In this document: piece after piece, positions 20,227 through 29,648 of the stretch
Numbering within the stretch: the first letter of the stretch is position 1
How the letters are laid out: each line of letters begins with the position of its first letter
Origin: Actinokineospora globicatena
Lineage (GTDB): Bacteria; Actinomycetota; Actinomycetes; Mycobacteriales; Pseudonocardiaceae
Direction: 5' to 3'
Length of the DNA stretch: 64,000 nt
Assembly: GCF_024171945.1 (NCBI RefSeq)
Contig: NZ_JAMTCR010000002.1
Coordinates: 1,922,001-1,986,000, forward strand
Made by a program: the position numbers and the translations under genes
Notes under the pieces: generated by a model
Seen by the model: the letters and a program-made list of their open reading frames with translations, nothing else
What the model was told of the DNA's origin: nothing
The model's database searches: none

Positions 20227-21413
20227 CCAGCCTCGCCGACATCGCGGGGGTCGGCACCGACCCCCGCCGGGGCGGCTACTCGCGGCACGGGTTCGACCGG
20301 GTCGAGCTGGAGCTGCGGACCTGGTTCACCGAGGAGGCCGGTCGGCGCGGGCTCTCGGTCGAGTGCGACCGGAACGGGAACCTGTGGGCGTGGTGGGGCG
20401 CTCCGGGGGACGGGGCTGTGGTCACCGGGAGCCACCTGGACTCGGTGCCCGGGGGCGGTGCGTTCGATGGGCCGCTCGGTGTGGTGTCGGCGTTGGAAGC
20501 TGTGGATATTTTGCGGGCCAAGGGGTTCGTGCCGGGTAAACCCTTCGCGGTGGTGGTGTTCGCGGAGGAGGAAGGTGGGCGGTTCGGGGTCGCTTGCCTC
20601 GGGTCGCGGTTGTTGACTGGTGCCATTGCGCCGGATGCGGCGTTGCGACTGTCTGATTCGGACGGTGTGACGTTGGCTGAGGCGGTGCGGGCGGCGGGGC
20701 TGGATCCCGCGGGGTTCGGGCCGGACGCCGAGGCGCTGCGGCGCATCGGGGTGTTCGTCGAGCTGCACGTAGAGCAGGGGCGCGGGCTGGTCGACCTCGG
20801 GGTGCCGGTCGGGGTCGCGAGTTCGATCCTGGCGCACGGGCGGTGGCGGTTCAGCATCAGCGGGGAGGGCAACCACGCCGGTGCCACGCTGATGGTCGAC
20901 CGGCGAGACCCGATGGTGGCCGCCGCTCAGGTCGTGTTGGCGGCCCGCCGGGCGGCGACCTCCGTTGACGGTGCCCGGGCAACGGTGGGGCGGCTGATTC
21001 CCAACCCTGGCGGGACGAACGTCATTCCGTCCAGTGTGGACCTGTGGCTGGACGCGCGGGCTGATGATGACGCGCGGACCCGGGCGGTGGTCGCGGAGAT
21101 CAGTGCCGCCGCGTCGGAGGTCGCTGCCGAGGAGGGATGCTCGGTGACGGTGTCCGAAGAGTCCTATGGGGAAACTGTGGTGTTCGACGCTGGTCTGCGG
21201 GACAAGGTCTCCGACGTGCTCGGGGGTGTCCCGGCGTTGCCGTCGGGGGCGGGGCACGACGCGGGCATCCTTGCTGGGCACGTGCCGACGGCGATGCTGT
21301 TCGTGCGCAACCCGACCGGCGTGAGCCACGCGCCGGAGGAGTTCGCCGAGGCCGACGACTGCGCGGCGGGGGTCGTCGCGCTGGCGTCGGTGTTGGAGGA
21401 GTTGGCGAGGTGA
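20223..21413 (+). CDS. M20-family amidohydrolase in the hut operon (candidate N-formylglutamate deformylase)
   Basis: A 396-residue zinc amidohydrolase of the allantoate/N-carbamoyl amino acid hydrolase group. Metal-site motifs are [15 protein letters not shown], the catalytic pair in [22 protein letters not shown], and SHAPEEF near the end. It lies between hutU and hutF with 4-bp overlaps. Because hutF makes N-formylglutamate and no N-formylglutamate deformylase hutG is in the operon, this enzyme probably does the last step to glutamate and formate; such an alternative deformylase is annotated for other actinomycetes. Homology alone would call it allantoate amidohydrolase. Confidence 0.8.
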
Positions 21414-22687
21414 CCGCGTACTGGTGCGCATCGGCCTGGCTGCCGGACGGGGTGGCGACCGGGGTGCTGGTCGACGTTGCCGACGGCGTGATCACCTCGG
21501 TGACGCAGTCCGACCCGGGGGACGCTACGGTGCTGCCCGGGATCGTGTTCCCCGGGTTCGCCAACGCCCACTCGCACGCGTTCCACCGGGGCCTGCGCGG
21601 CCGAACCCACGGCGACGGCGGCACGTTCTGGACCTGGCGCGACCGCATGTACGACCTCGCCGACCGCCTCGACCCCGACTCGTACTACCTGCTGGCCCGC
21701 GCCGCCTACGCCGAGATGGCCCTCTCCGGCATCACCTGCGTCGGCGAGTTCCACTACCTGCACCACGCCCCCGGCGGCGCCCGGTACGACGACCAGAACG
21801 CCATGGGCCACGCGGTGATCCAGGCGGCTCGGGACGCGGGCATCCGGATCACGCTGCTGGACACGTGCTACTTGGCAGGCGGCATCGGGAAGTCGGTTTC
21901 CCAGCAGCAGCAACGGTTCTCCGACGGGGACGTGCTGTCGTGGGCCGCACGCGTCGCGGATCTCAGTCCCAGCCCGGACTCCCGCATCGGCGCGGCGATC
22001 CACTCGGTGCGCGCCGTACCCCTGGACGCGCTGCCGGTCGTGGCCGGGTTCGGCGGTCCGGTCCACGTGCACCTGTCCGAGCAACCCGCGGAGAACGAGG
22101 CCTGCCTCGCCGCGTACGGCCGCACCCCGACCCAGGTCCTGGCCGACGCGGGCGCCCTCGGCCCCCGCCTCACCGCCGTCCACGCCACCCACCTCACCGC
22201 CGACGACATCCACCTCCTCGGCACCTCCGGCACCGGCGCCTGCTTCTGCCCGACGACGGAAGCCGACCTGGCCGACGGGATCGGCCCGGCCCGCGCCCTC
22301 GCCGACGCGGGCTCCCCCCTGTCCCTCGGCAGCGACCAGCACGCCGTCGTCGACATGCTCCTCGAAGCCCGCGCCCTGGAACACGGCGAACGCCTCCGCA
22401 CCGGCCACCGCGGCCGCTTCACCCCCGCCGACCTGGTCACCGCCATGACCGCCCACACCAGCATCGGCTGGCCAGAAGCAGGCCGAATCGCCGTCGGCGC
22501 CCCCGCGGACCTCGTCGCCGTCCGCCTGGACTCCGTGCGGACCGCCGGGTCACTGCCGGAACAGGCGGTGCTGGCGGCCACAGCGTCTGATGTGGACACA
22601 GTGGTGGTGGGTGGCCGGGTCGTGGTGCGCTCGGGTGAGCACGTGCTGGGTGATGTGGGCGAGTTGCTGATGGAGGCAATCGGATGA
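21410..22687 (+). CDS. hutF: Formimidoylglutamate deiminase
   Basis: Hydrolyses N-formimino-L-glutamate to N-formyl-L-glutamate and ammonia. A 425-residue amidohydrolase-superfamily barrel: [14 protein letters not shown] (metal ligands), [31 protein letters not shown] and [15 protein letters not shown] in order. The GTG at 21410 overlaps the upstream stop (GTGA) and gives a normal N-terminus; the much longer frame reaching 21137 lies over the M20 gene. Its presence defines the two-step deiminase route of formiminoglutamate breakdown instead of HutG formiminoglutamase. Confidence 0.93.
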   Translation: MTAYWCASAWLPDGVATGVLVDVADGVITSVTQSDPGDATVLPGIVFPGFANAHSHAFHRGLRGRTHGDGGTFWTWRDRMYDLADRLDPDSYYLLARAAYAEMALSGITCVGEFHYLHHAPGGARYDDQNAMGHAVIQAARDAGIRITLLDTCYLAGGIGKSVSQQQQRFSDGDVLSWAARVADLSPSPDSRIGAAIHSVRAVPLDALPVVAGFGGPVHVHLSEQPAENEACLAAYGRTPTQVLADAGALGPRLTAVHATHLTADDIHLLGTSGTGACFCPTTEADLADGIGPARALADAGSPLSLGSDQHAVVDMLLEARALEHGERLRTGHRGRFTPADLVTAMTAHTSIGWPEAGRIAVGAPADLVAVRLDSVRTAGSLPEQAVLAATASDVDTVVVGGRVVVRSGEHVLGDVGELLMEAIG

Positions 22688-23841
22688 GTGTGTTGGTGAC
22701 CAACTTGGGGGAGCTGACCACCAACGATCCCGAGTTGGGGGTGGTGAGTGACGCGGCGGTCGTGCTGGATGGGGATCGGGTCGCTTGGGTGGGGAAGGCC
22801 AAGGGGGCGCCGGAAGCGGACTCCCGGGTTGACGCTGAGGGGCGTGCGGGGCTGCCGGGGTGGGTGGACAGTCATACGCACCTGGTGTTCGCGGGGGATC
22901 GGACCGCGGAGTTCGGGGCGCGGATGGCTGGGGAGCCGTACACCGCCGGGGGGATCGCGGTGACGGTGGCGGCGACCAGGGCGGCGGGTGACGACCAGCT
23001 GCGCGCGGGGTTGCGCAAGCACGTGGCCGAGGCCGTGGCGCAGGGCACGACCTGCATCGAGACCAAGACCGGCTACGGGTTGACCGTCGCCGACGAGGTC
23101 CGGTCGGCGCGGTTGGCGGCCGAGTTCGCCGACGAGGTCACCTACCTTGGCGCGCACCTCGTCCCCCCGGGCGCCGACCCGGACGAGTACACCGACCTGG
23201 CCGCCGGGGAGATGCTCGACGCTGTGGCGCCGCACGTGCGGTGGGCGGACGTGTTCTGCGAGACCGGCGCGTTCGACGAGGCGCAGTCCCGGCGGGTGCT
23301 CAAGGCCGCCGCCGCGCGTGGGCTCGGACTGCGGGTGCACGGCAACCAGCTCGGCCCCGGACCCGGCGTCCGACTCGCGGTGGAACTGGGCGCGGCGAGC
23401 GTCGACCACTGCACGCACCTGACCGGGTCTGATGTGGACGCACTGGCGGGCTCAGACACCGTCGCCACCCTGCTCCCCGCGTGCGACCTGTCCACCCGCC
23501 AGCCGCTGCCGGATGCCCGACGCTTGCTCGACGCCGGTGCCACCATCGCCTTGGCCAGCAACTGCAACCCCGGCTCGTCCTACACCTCGTCGATGGCCTT
23601 CTGCGTTGCCACCGCCGTACTCCAAATGCGACTCTCGGTCCCCGAGGCGATCCGCGCCGCCACCCTCGGCGGCGCCCAAGCCCTGCGCCGCACCGACGTC
23701 GGCATCCTGTGCCCCGGCGCCCGAGCCGACCTCCACCTCCTCGACGCCCCCTCCGCCACCCACCTCGCCTACCGCCCCGGCGTCCCCCTCACCTGGGCCG
23801 TCTGGCGCTCAGGCTCTCCGGCGCGTCCGCCGCGAGGATGA
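22684..23841 (+). CDS. hutI: Imidazolonepropionase
   Basis: Hydrolyses imidazolonepropionate to N-formimino-L-glutamate. A 385-residue metal-dependent amidohydrolase with [16 protein letters not shown], the ETKTGYGL stretch, [10 protein letters not shown] and DHCTHLT. ATGA overlap with hutF. Last gene of the operon; the order hutU, M20, hutF, hutI does not follow pathway order. Its 3' 53 bp overlap the convergent NACHT gene, so the C-terminal tail (about [10 protein letters not shown]) is unusual and may have been extended into the neighbour. Confidence 0.95.
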   Translation: MSVLVTNLGELTTNDPELGVVSDAAVVLDGDRVAWVGKAKGAPEADSRVDAEGRAGLPGWVDSHTHLVFAGDRTAEFGARMAGEPYTAGGIAVTVAATRAAGDDQLRAGLRKHVAEAVAQGTTCIETKTGYGLTVADEVRSARLAAEFADEVTYLGAHLVPPGADPDEYTDLAAGEMLDAVAPHVRWADVFCETGAFDEAQSRRVLKAAAARGLGLRVHGNQLGPGPGVRLAVELGAASVDHCTHLTGSDVDALAGSDTVATLLPACDLSTRQPLPDARRLLDAGATIALASNCNPGSSYTSSMAFCVATAVLQMRLSVPEAIRAATLGGAQALRRTDVGILCPGARADLHLLDAPSATHLAYRPGVPLTWAVWRSGSPARPPRG

Positions 23842-26281
23842 TCACCTCACTGCGCTCCCGCTTCCCACTGCGCCACTGATCCCACAACGTCGCCGCCGCC
23901 GCGAGCTTGTACAGCACGGCTGGCTTGTCGACGTCCGTAGCGACCATCAGTGCCATCATTCGCATGCGCCTCGCGCGGCTCGGGCTGAGTGAACCGGTCG
24001 TGTCCCAGTCGGACACCATGTCCTGCAACAGCTTCAACGTGGCTATCGACCAGGGTTGTTGCCTGTGCCCCGTGTCGTACAGCTGCGGTACCACGGTGCC
24101 GACGTCGCCGATCGGCTCGGGGTGCCACGTCGTCTCACGGGCCTGCTGGAGGACCTGTTCCCAGACCAGGCGCATCAGCGCGGTTGCCTCCGCGCCGTCA
24201 CCTTGCTCGGTGAGAAAGGCTTGGTCGGATTCGTGTTGTTCCGTGAAGAAGGTGGTGAACAGGATCCCGATCCCCACCCGGTGCGCGGAGATGTCAGTGG
24301 TGCTCCATCGCATCAGAGCCCGCATTCGGTCCGGCCTCAGGTCTTCTCGCGCCGCGTTCAGCACCTCGTCAAGAGTGACCAACCGCGGGCTGGGGCCGTG
24401 CGACCACGGCACGAGTGTGTGCGCCCGCGTATCCACGATCCACACGGACAGGGACTTCACTATGGGGAGAACAGTGGGATCGTCCAGATCGGCGGCCTGC
24501 GCAAGGCGGAATCGATAGGGCGACGAGGAGGTACGCCATAGCGACTCCACGAATTCCAGTGCGTCGAGCGCATCCATCCCCCGCGCAGGCTCATCTCCAG
24601 TGCCCTTGACGCCAGGTGAGGCTTGTAGCAGGCGGTACAACGCCGCCGGGACCGGATTGCGGCACACCAGTACTCCGCTTTCGGTGCGCACCACAGATCG
24701 GGCGTGCCGGGCCATCATGGCCTGCACCACCTTGCCCCGGAGTTCGGGGTCGTTCGCCGCAGCGTCCACGACGCTGTCCAATTCGGACCGCAGCCTCTCG
24801 TCCAGCTCCACCCCCTCCGCGACGCAATCCAACGCCAGACCGAGCGCCGCGGACGTGCGGGAAGTGAGGCAGGCCTCGACTACTGGATCGGCGTCGGACC
24901 CGGCCACGTACAGCAGAGTCGTCTCCCGCCACCAGTCGTCGTCCACCGCGTTGTACAGGGTGTCGATCAGGTTCTTCTCGCGGATGTAGGCGGCGGCGAG
25001 GTATTCCTGGAAAGTCAAGTGCGCGAAGGCGAACTGGTCCCGTTCCCACTCGACGAGCATGCCGTCGGACACGATCCGGGCGAGGTGCCCTTCGGCGTCG
25101 AGCGGGGTGGACAGCCGTCGCAGCAGGCGGTCGAACTCGGCCAGGAGCACCTCGCGCGGCAGTTGGCGCACGCCGTTGGTCATCATCAGGTACGCCAAAG
25201 ACCGCAGCAGCACCATCTTGTGCCGGTTGTTGCCGACGGCGACCAGCTTCTTGGCCTCGTCGCGGTGCCACAGCACGACCTCGCAGATCTCCCGGTAGAG
25301 ATCCGCCCGCGAGCCGGGTAGCGCGCCGCGGAACTGGTGCACCGTGGCGATCATGGTGAGCAGCAACGGGTTCACCGTGAGGTCACCCAGCGCCGGGGCG
25401 CTGTCCAGGCGGGTGAGCAGGTCCTCGGCCTCCTCCGCGGCGCGCTCCTCGGCGTCCTGGGTGATCGTGCCTGCAACCGCGCGGTACCAGCCGTGCACGA
25501 ACTCGCGGACCTGCGTCGGGGTGAACGGCCGCACCTGCAAAACCACCGCACCATCTACGGGCGCGTCCTGGAAACCCTGCCGCCGGGAGGTGAGTACGAA
25601 GTCGTTGTCCGGGAACGCGGTGATCTGCCGCTCGACCCACGCCGACACCGACCGGCGGTCCTCCGACCTGGCCACCTCGTCGAGCCCGTCGAGCATCACC
25701 ACGCACCGGCCGGAGCGCAGCCTGCGGGCGACCCACTCGTGCGGGTCGGCCAGGTCGTACCTGGCCAGCGTGCCGGTCACGATCTCGGGCAGGCTCGCGC
25801 CGCGCAGGATCTCGGTGAGGTGGTCGCGCAGGAACAGCAGGATCGGGGTGCCGGTGTCGCAGATGGCACGGGCGGTCTTGCGCAACAGGGTCGTCTTGCC
25901 GCTGCCCGGCCCGCCGAGCACCGCGAGCACCTGCGGGGTCTCGGAGCTGAGGAAGTGGTCGAGCGGCCACCGCCCCTGGACGGCCTCCGGCAACCCCGCC
26001 AGCACGTCGGTACCCACCCGGTGCGGAGCCCGCCGCACCAGCCCGACGTCGACGTACACCTTGTCCAATTCCAGGCTGGAGTGGCTCGCCGTCTGCAACC
26101 CCTTGAGGTCGACGTAACGCAAACCGCGGCGGACGCGAGCGAGGTACTCCTGCTCGAACAGTTCGTCCGGGGTCAGGCTCGGTGACGGGGCCGGCCGGGA
26201 TGTGCGGCGCCAGATCATCACCGTCACGCCGAGGGCCAAGGCTCCAATTGCTGTCGCGAGCACCGACATCAAACTGTCCAC
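23789..26281 (-). CDS. Membrane-anchored NACHT NTPase (candidate defence STAND protein)
   Basis: An 830-residue protein. Residues 5-23 ([19 protein letters not shown]) are one N-terminal membrane helix. The NACHT module shows Walker [12 protein letters not shown] (about 123-133), Walker [12 protein letters not shown] (about 194), sensor-like [10 protein letters not shown] and [11 protein letters not shown]. After a helical region there is a C-terminal part where [23 protein letters not shown] and [13 protein letters not shown] resemble a decayed formylglycine-generating-enzyme (SUMF1) fold; this is a weak reading. Such proteins belong to the STAND class; several bacterial NACHT proteins defend against phage. 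I chose the GTG at 26281 since AGGAAGGGG lies eight bases upstream; an ATG at 26269 is also possible. No adjacent effector gene. It overlaps hutI by 53 bp. Confidence 0.85.
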   Translation of the reverse strand: MDSLMSVLATAIGALALGVTVMIWRRTSRPAPSPSLTPDELFEQEYLARVRRGLRYVDLKGLQTASHSSLELDKVYVDVGLVRRAPHRVGTDVLAGLPEAVQGRWPLDHFLSSETPQVLAVLGGPGSGKTTLLRKTARAICDTGTPILLFLRDHLTEILRGASLPEIVTGTLARYDLADPHEWVARRLRSGRCVVMLDGLDEVARSEDRRSVSAWVERQITAFPDNDFVLTSRRQGFQDAPVDGAVVLQVRPFTPTQVREFVHGWYRAVAGTITQDAEERAAEEAEDLLTRLDSAPALGDLTVNPLLLTMIATVHQFRGALPGSRADLYREICEVVLWHRDEAKKLVAVGNNRHKMVLLRSLAYLMMTNGVRQLPREVLLAEFDRLLRRLSTPLDAEGHLARIVSDGMLVEWERDQFAFAHLTFQEYLAAAYIREKNLIDTLYNAVDDDWWRETTLLYVAGSDADPVVEACLTSRTSAALGLALDCVAEGVELDERLRSELDSVVDAAANDPELRGKVVQAMMARHARSVVRTESGVLVCRNPVPAALYRLLQASPGVKGTGDEPARGMDALDALEFVESLWRTSSSPYRFRLAQAADLDDPTVLPIVKSLSVWIVDTRAHTLVPWSHGPSPRLVTLDEVLNAAREDLRPDRMRALMRWSTTDISAHRVGIGILFTTFFTEQHESDQAFLTEQGDGAEATALMRLVWEQVLQQARETTWHPEPIGDVGTVVPQLYDTGHRQQPWSIATLKLLQDMVSDWDTTGSLSPSRARRMRMMALMVATDVDKPAVLYKLAAAATLWDQWRSGKRERSEVIILAADAPESLSARRPR

Positions 26282-26323
26282 GCGCGGGGCCCCTTCCTGT
26301 GGTACCCCGTACGATCCCACACC

Positions 26324-26394
26324 CGACCTGGAGTTGGTCCGGGGTTGGCGCCCGGACCCAACGGTGACAAGCGACCTGGAGCTGGTCCGGGGTT
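26324..26394. promoter_or_regulatory. Two direct repeats before the aldo/keto reductase
   Basis: A 23-bp sequence beginning CGACCTGGAG and ending GGTCCGGGGTT occurs at 26324-26346 and 26372-26394, differing at one base, with a 48-bp period. The second ends 11 bp before the ATG. The half-site ACCTGGA...TCCGGGGT is loosely dyadic, as in MerR-type operators. Candidate operators; no regulator gene is next to them. Confidence 0.5.
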
Positions 26395-26405
26395 AGGTTG
26401 GAGCC

Positions 26406-27398
26406 ATGGAGTACACGCACCTAGGCCGTAGTGGTCTGTCGGTGTCCCGGCTGGTGCTGGGCACGATGAACTTCGGCCCGGAGACCACCGAGGTCGACAG
26501 CCACCAGATCATGGACCGGGCGCTCGAGCACGGGATCAACTTCTTCGACACCGCGAACGTCTACGGGTGGCAGAAGGGGGAGGGGGTCACCGAGCAGATC
26601 ATCGGCCGGTGGTTCGCCCAGGGTGGGCAGCGGCGGGAGAAGACCGTGCTGGCCACCAAGCTCTACGGCAGCATGGGCGACTGGCCGAACGAGACGCACC
26701 TGTCCGCGTTGAACATCCGGCGCGCCGCGGACGCCTCGCTCAAGCGGTTGCAGACCGATTACCTCGACCTCTACCAGATGCACCACGTCGACCGGGCCAC
26801 CCCGTGGGACGAGATCTGGGAGGCGTTCAGCGTCCTGCGCCAGCAGGGCAAGGTGCTCTACTTCGGTTCGTCCAACTTCGCCGGGTGGCACATCGCCCAG
26901 GCGCAGGAGGCGGCCAGGGACCGGCACTTCCTCGGGCTGGTGTCCGAGCAGTCCATCTACAACCTGCTCACCCGCTGGGTGGAACTGGAGGTGCTGCCCG
27001 CGGCCAAGCACTACGGCCTCGGCGTGATCCCCTGGTCGCCGCTGCACGGCGGGCTGCTCGGCGGCATCCTGCGCAAGCAGCGCGAGGGTGGCGCTTCCCG
27101 CGGCCTGTCCGGGCGTTCCGGCGACGCGCTCAAGCAGCACCACGACACCATCGCGGCCTACGAGAAGTTCGCCGCGGAACTCGGTGAGGACCCGGCGCAC
27201 CTCGCGCTGGCGTGGTTGTTGTCCCGCGAGGGCGTCACGGGGCCGATCATCGGTCCGCGCACCGCCGAGCAGTTGGACGGTTCCCTGCGGGCACTGGAGA
27301 TCACCCTCGACGCGGACGCGCTAGCCAAGCTCGACGAGTTGTTCCCAGCACCTGGACCCAACGGCGACAAAGCTGCCCCCGAGGCTTACGCCTGGTGA
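26406..27398 (+). CDS. Aldo/keto reductase
   Basis: NADPH-dependent oxidoreductase, 330 residues, one TIM barrel of the YghZ/potassium-channel-beta-like subgroup. The catalytic tetrad is visible: Asp and Tyr in FFDTANVYG, Lys in LATKLYG, His in QMHHVDR; FGSSNFAGW and the cofactor segment IIGPRTAEQL follow. Carbonyl substrate unknown, possibly toxic aldehydes. Monocistronic, preceded by a duplicated promoter motif and followed by a strong terminator; divergent from the NACHT gene. Confidence 0.93.
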   Translation: MEYTHLGRSGLSVSRLVLGTMNFGPETTEVDSHQIMDRALEHGINFFDTANVYGWQKGEGVTEQIIGRWFAQGGQRREKTVLATKLYGSMGDWPNETHLSALNIRRAADASLKRLQTDYLDLYQMHHVDRATPWDEIWEAFSVLRQQGKVLYFGSSNFAGWHIAQAQEAARDRHFLGLVSEQSIYNLLTRWVELEVLPAAKHYGLGVIPWSPLHGGLLGGILRKQREGGASRGLSGRSGDALKQHHDTIAAYEKFAAELGEDPAHLALAWLLSREGVTGPIIGPRTAEQLDGSLRALEITLDADALAKLDELFPAPGPNGDKAAPEAYAW

Positions 27399-27405
27399 TC
27401 ACGAT

Positions 27406-27436
27406 CAGCCCCCGGTCCCACCTGGGCCGGGGGCTG
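27406..27436 (+). terminator. Terminator of the aldo/keto reductase gene
   Basis: CAGCCCCCGG (27406-27415) pairs with CCGGGGGCTG (27427-27436), with three more possible pairs inside the loop, 8 bp after the stop codon. Confidence 0.85.
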
Positions 27437-27644
27437 ACGTATTCCCACAAAAGGGACATAGCCGTCTGCTATGGTCCCCGGGTATGTCACAGCGTGTTTA
27501 AACGCGAATACTCTCCCCTTGACGACGCTTCCGCGTGGTCGGGATGATCGATAAGTCCTGGTCGCCACCGACGGCACATTCTGTGAATCGCAGAGCCCAT
27601 TCCCGGTGACCACCAGGCTCGAATTCCGAGCGGGGGAGGTCGTC
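27437..27644 (+). promoter_or_regulatory. AT-richer leader upstream of the small gene and carbon-uptake operon
   Basis: This stretch is less GC-rich than its surroundings. It has a dyad GGGACATAG...CTATGGTCCC (about 27454-27480), a GTTTAAAC palindrome (about 27495-27505) and a possible promoter: TTGACG (about 27518) with GATGAT 18 bases on. These signals suggest a regulated start for the operon that follows. Confidence 0.4.
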
Positions 27645-27956
27645 GTGCGCGTTCTCTCGCTCGTCTTGGCGGCCATCCTCGGCGCGGTCGTCGGCATCGG
27701 CGCGGGCACCCCGTGCGCGCTGCCGCACCGCGGCACCCCGGTCGAGCAGATCCGCGCGGACCAGGAAACCCTGGTGCGCGGCTTGGGTTTCTCGGCCGTC
27801 GAGCAACACAACGACCTGGTGGACGACGGTGTCGCGGTCGCGGCCTCCGACCACACGGCCACCGGCAGGACCCCGGCCGACCCCGGCCTGCGGGTCATCG
27901 CCGCCGAATCCACCTCGGCAGGCCTCCTCGCGCGCGGACCTCCGCGCGGGCGCTGA
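27645..27956 (+). CDS. Small exported or membrane-anchored protein, unknown function
   Basis: A 103-residue protein. The first 20 residues (VRVLSLVLAAILGAVVGIGA) are hydrophobic and could be a signal peptide or anchor; the rest is polar (EQIRADQETLVRGLG) with one Cys after the hydrophobic part. The GTG at 27645 has GGGGGAGG five bases upstream, a better site than the in-frame ATG at 27606. It sits 72 bp before the sulP gene, on the same strand, so it may be part of that operon. I recognise no family. Confidence 0.55.
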   Translation: MRVLSLVLAAILGAVVGIGAGTPCALPHRGTPVEQIRADQETLVRGLGFSAVEQHNDLVDDGVAVAASDHTATGRTPADPGLRVIAAESTSAGLLARGPPRGR

Positions 27957-28028
27957 TTCCCTTCCCAACGCCTCGTCGGCAAATCGACGCAGGCGCCCCA
28001 GTCGCGCCCGAAGAACGAGGAATTCACG

Positions 28029-29648
28029 ATGTCCGAACAAACCGAAGCGCCGGTTTCCGGCAAGGCGGACCCGGCTAGACGCCGCTTTCCGTTAGGCGAC
28101 GTCAAGTCCGGTTTCCTGGTCTCGCTCATCGCCCTGCCGCTGTGCCTCGGCATCGCCCTGGCCAGCGGTTTCCCGCCGATCGCCGGTGTGCTCACCGCGA
28201 TCGTCGGCGGCATCCTCGGCGGCCTGCTCGGCGGTGCGCCGCTGACCATCAAGGGGCCTGCCGCCGGGCTCATCGTCATCGCCGTCGGCGCGGTGCACGA
28301 CCTGGGCCAGGGCGACGCGGTCGCCGGTTACCGCAGGGCGCTCGCGGTCGGCGTGGTCGCCGCGCTGATCCAGATCCTGTTCGCCGCGGTCCGCGCCGCG
28401 GGCATCGGCGTGGCCATGTCGCCGTCGGTCGTGCACGGCATGCTCGCCGCGATCGGCGTCATCATCATCGCCAAGCAGGCGCACGTCGTGCTGGGCGTGA
28501 AACCCACCGCGGACACCCCGCTCGGCCTGCTCGCCGAGATCCCGCGCAGCGTCGCGCACGCCAACCCGCTGATCGTGCTGATCGGCGTCGTCGCGCTGCT
28601 GATCCTGTTCGGGTTACCGCTGGTCCGCGCCAGGTGGAGCAAGTCGGTGCCCGCGCCGCTCGTCGTGCTGGCCGTGGCGATCCCGATCGGGCTGCTGCTG
28701 CACCTGTCGAGCCCGCACGACTACCGCCTCGCCGACGCCTCCCACCACCTCGGCCCCGAGTTCCTGGTGCGGCTGCCCGGATCGGTGCTCGACGCCATCA
28801 CCTTCCCCGACTTCTCCCAGGTCTTCAGCGGCACCTCGCTGCAGTACGTGGCGATGTTCGCGCTGATCGGCACCATCGAGTCCACCCTGACCGTGCTCGC
28901 GGTCGACTCGATGGACCCGGCCAAGCGCCCGTCGGACCTCAACCGGGACCTGTTCGCCATCGGCGCGGGCAACCTGACCGCCGCGTTCATCGGCGGCCTG
29001 CCGATGATCTCGGAGATCGTGCGCAGCAAGGCGAACCTGGACGCGGGCGCCAAGTCCCGCTGGTCCAACGTCTGCCACGGCGCGATCCTGCTGCTGTTCG
29101 TCGCGCTGATCCCCGGCTTGGTGCAGACCATCCCGCTGGCCGCGCTGGCCGCCATGCTCGTCTACACCGGGTTCCGGCTGGCCAACCCGCGCGAGGTCGC
29201 GCACGTCGGCAAGATCGGCTGGGACCAGCTGCTGCTGTTCCTGACCACGCTGGTCGTCACCCTCGCCACCGACCTGCTCGTCGGCGTCGCGGCCGGGCTG
29301 GCGCTCAAGATCGTGCTGCACCTGGTGCGCGGCGTCCCGCTCTTCGCGTTCCTGCGGCCCCGCCCCGAGGTCACCCGCGATGGCGAGGTGCTGCGGGTCC
29401 GCATTCCCGGTGCAGCCGTGTTCCCCGCGCTGCTGCCGTTGCGCCGCGCGATCACCAAGAACGGCGACGGCGTCACCGAGATCGTGGTGGACGTGCGCGA
29501 CGCCACCCTCGTCGACCACACCTTCCTGACCAGGCTCGACCAGCTGGCCAAGGAACTGCCGGAGGCCACCCTGCGGGTCGAGGGGCTCGACGGGCTGGAC
29601 CCGGTGTCGGCGCACCCGCAGGCGCTGCGCCGCAGGCCGCGGTCATGA
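28029..29648 (+). CDS. SulP-family anion transporter
   Basis: A 539-residue membrane transporter of the SulP/SLC26 family with 10-14 hydrophobic segments, beginning with the signature GDVKSGFLVSLIALPLCLGIALASG. Family members move sulfate or bicarbonate. The C-terminal 80 residues look like a short STAS domain (EIVVDVRDATLVDHTFLTRLDQL). The ATG follows a GAGGAA ribosome site. ATGA overlap with dabA at 29645 strongly implies a joint role, so bicarbonate is the likelier substrate here; that is inference from context. Confidence 0.88.
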   Translation: MSEQTEAPVSGKADPARRRFPLGDVKSGFLVSLIALPLCLGIALASGFPPIAGVLTAIVGGILGGLLGGAPLTIKGPAAGLIVIAVGAVHDLGQGDAVAGYRRALAVGVVAALIQILFAAVRAAGIGVAMSPSVVHGMLAAIGVIIIAKQAHVVLGVKPTADTPLGLLAEIPRSVAHANPLIVLIGVVALLILFGLPLVRARWSKSVPAPLVVLAVAIPIGLLLHLSSPHDYRLADASHHLGPEFLVRLPGSVLDAITFPDFSQVFSGTSLQYVAMFALIGTIESTLTVLAVDSMDPAKRPSDLNRDLFAIGAGNLTAAFIGGLPMISEIVRSKANLDAGAKSRWSNVCHGAILLLFVALIPGLVQTIPLAALAAMLVYTGFRLANPREVAHVGKIGWDQLLLFLTTLVVTLATDLLVGVAAGLALKIVLHLVRGVPLFAFLRPRPEVTRDGEVLRVRIPGAAVFPALLPLRRAITKNGDGVTEIVVDVRDATLVDHTFLTRLDQLAKELPEATLRVEGLDGLDPVSAHPQALRRRPRS

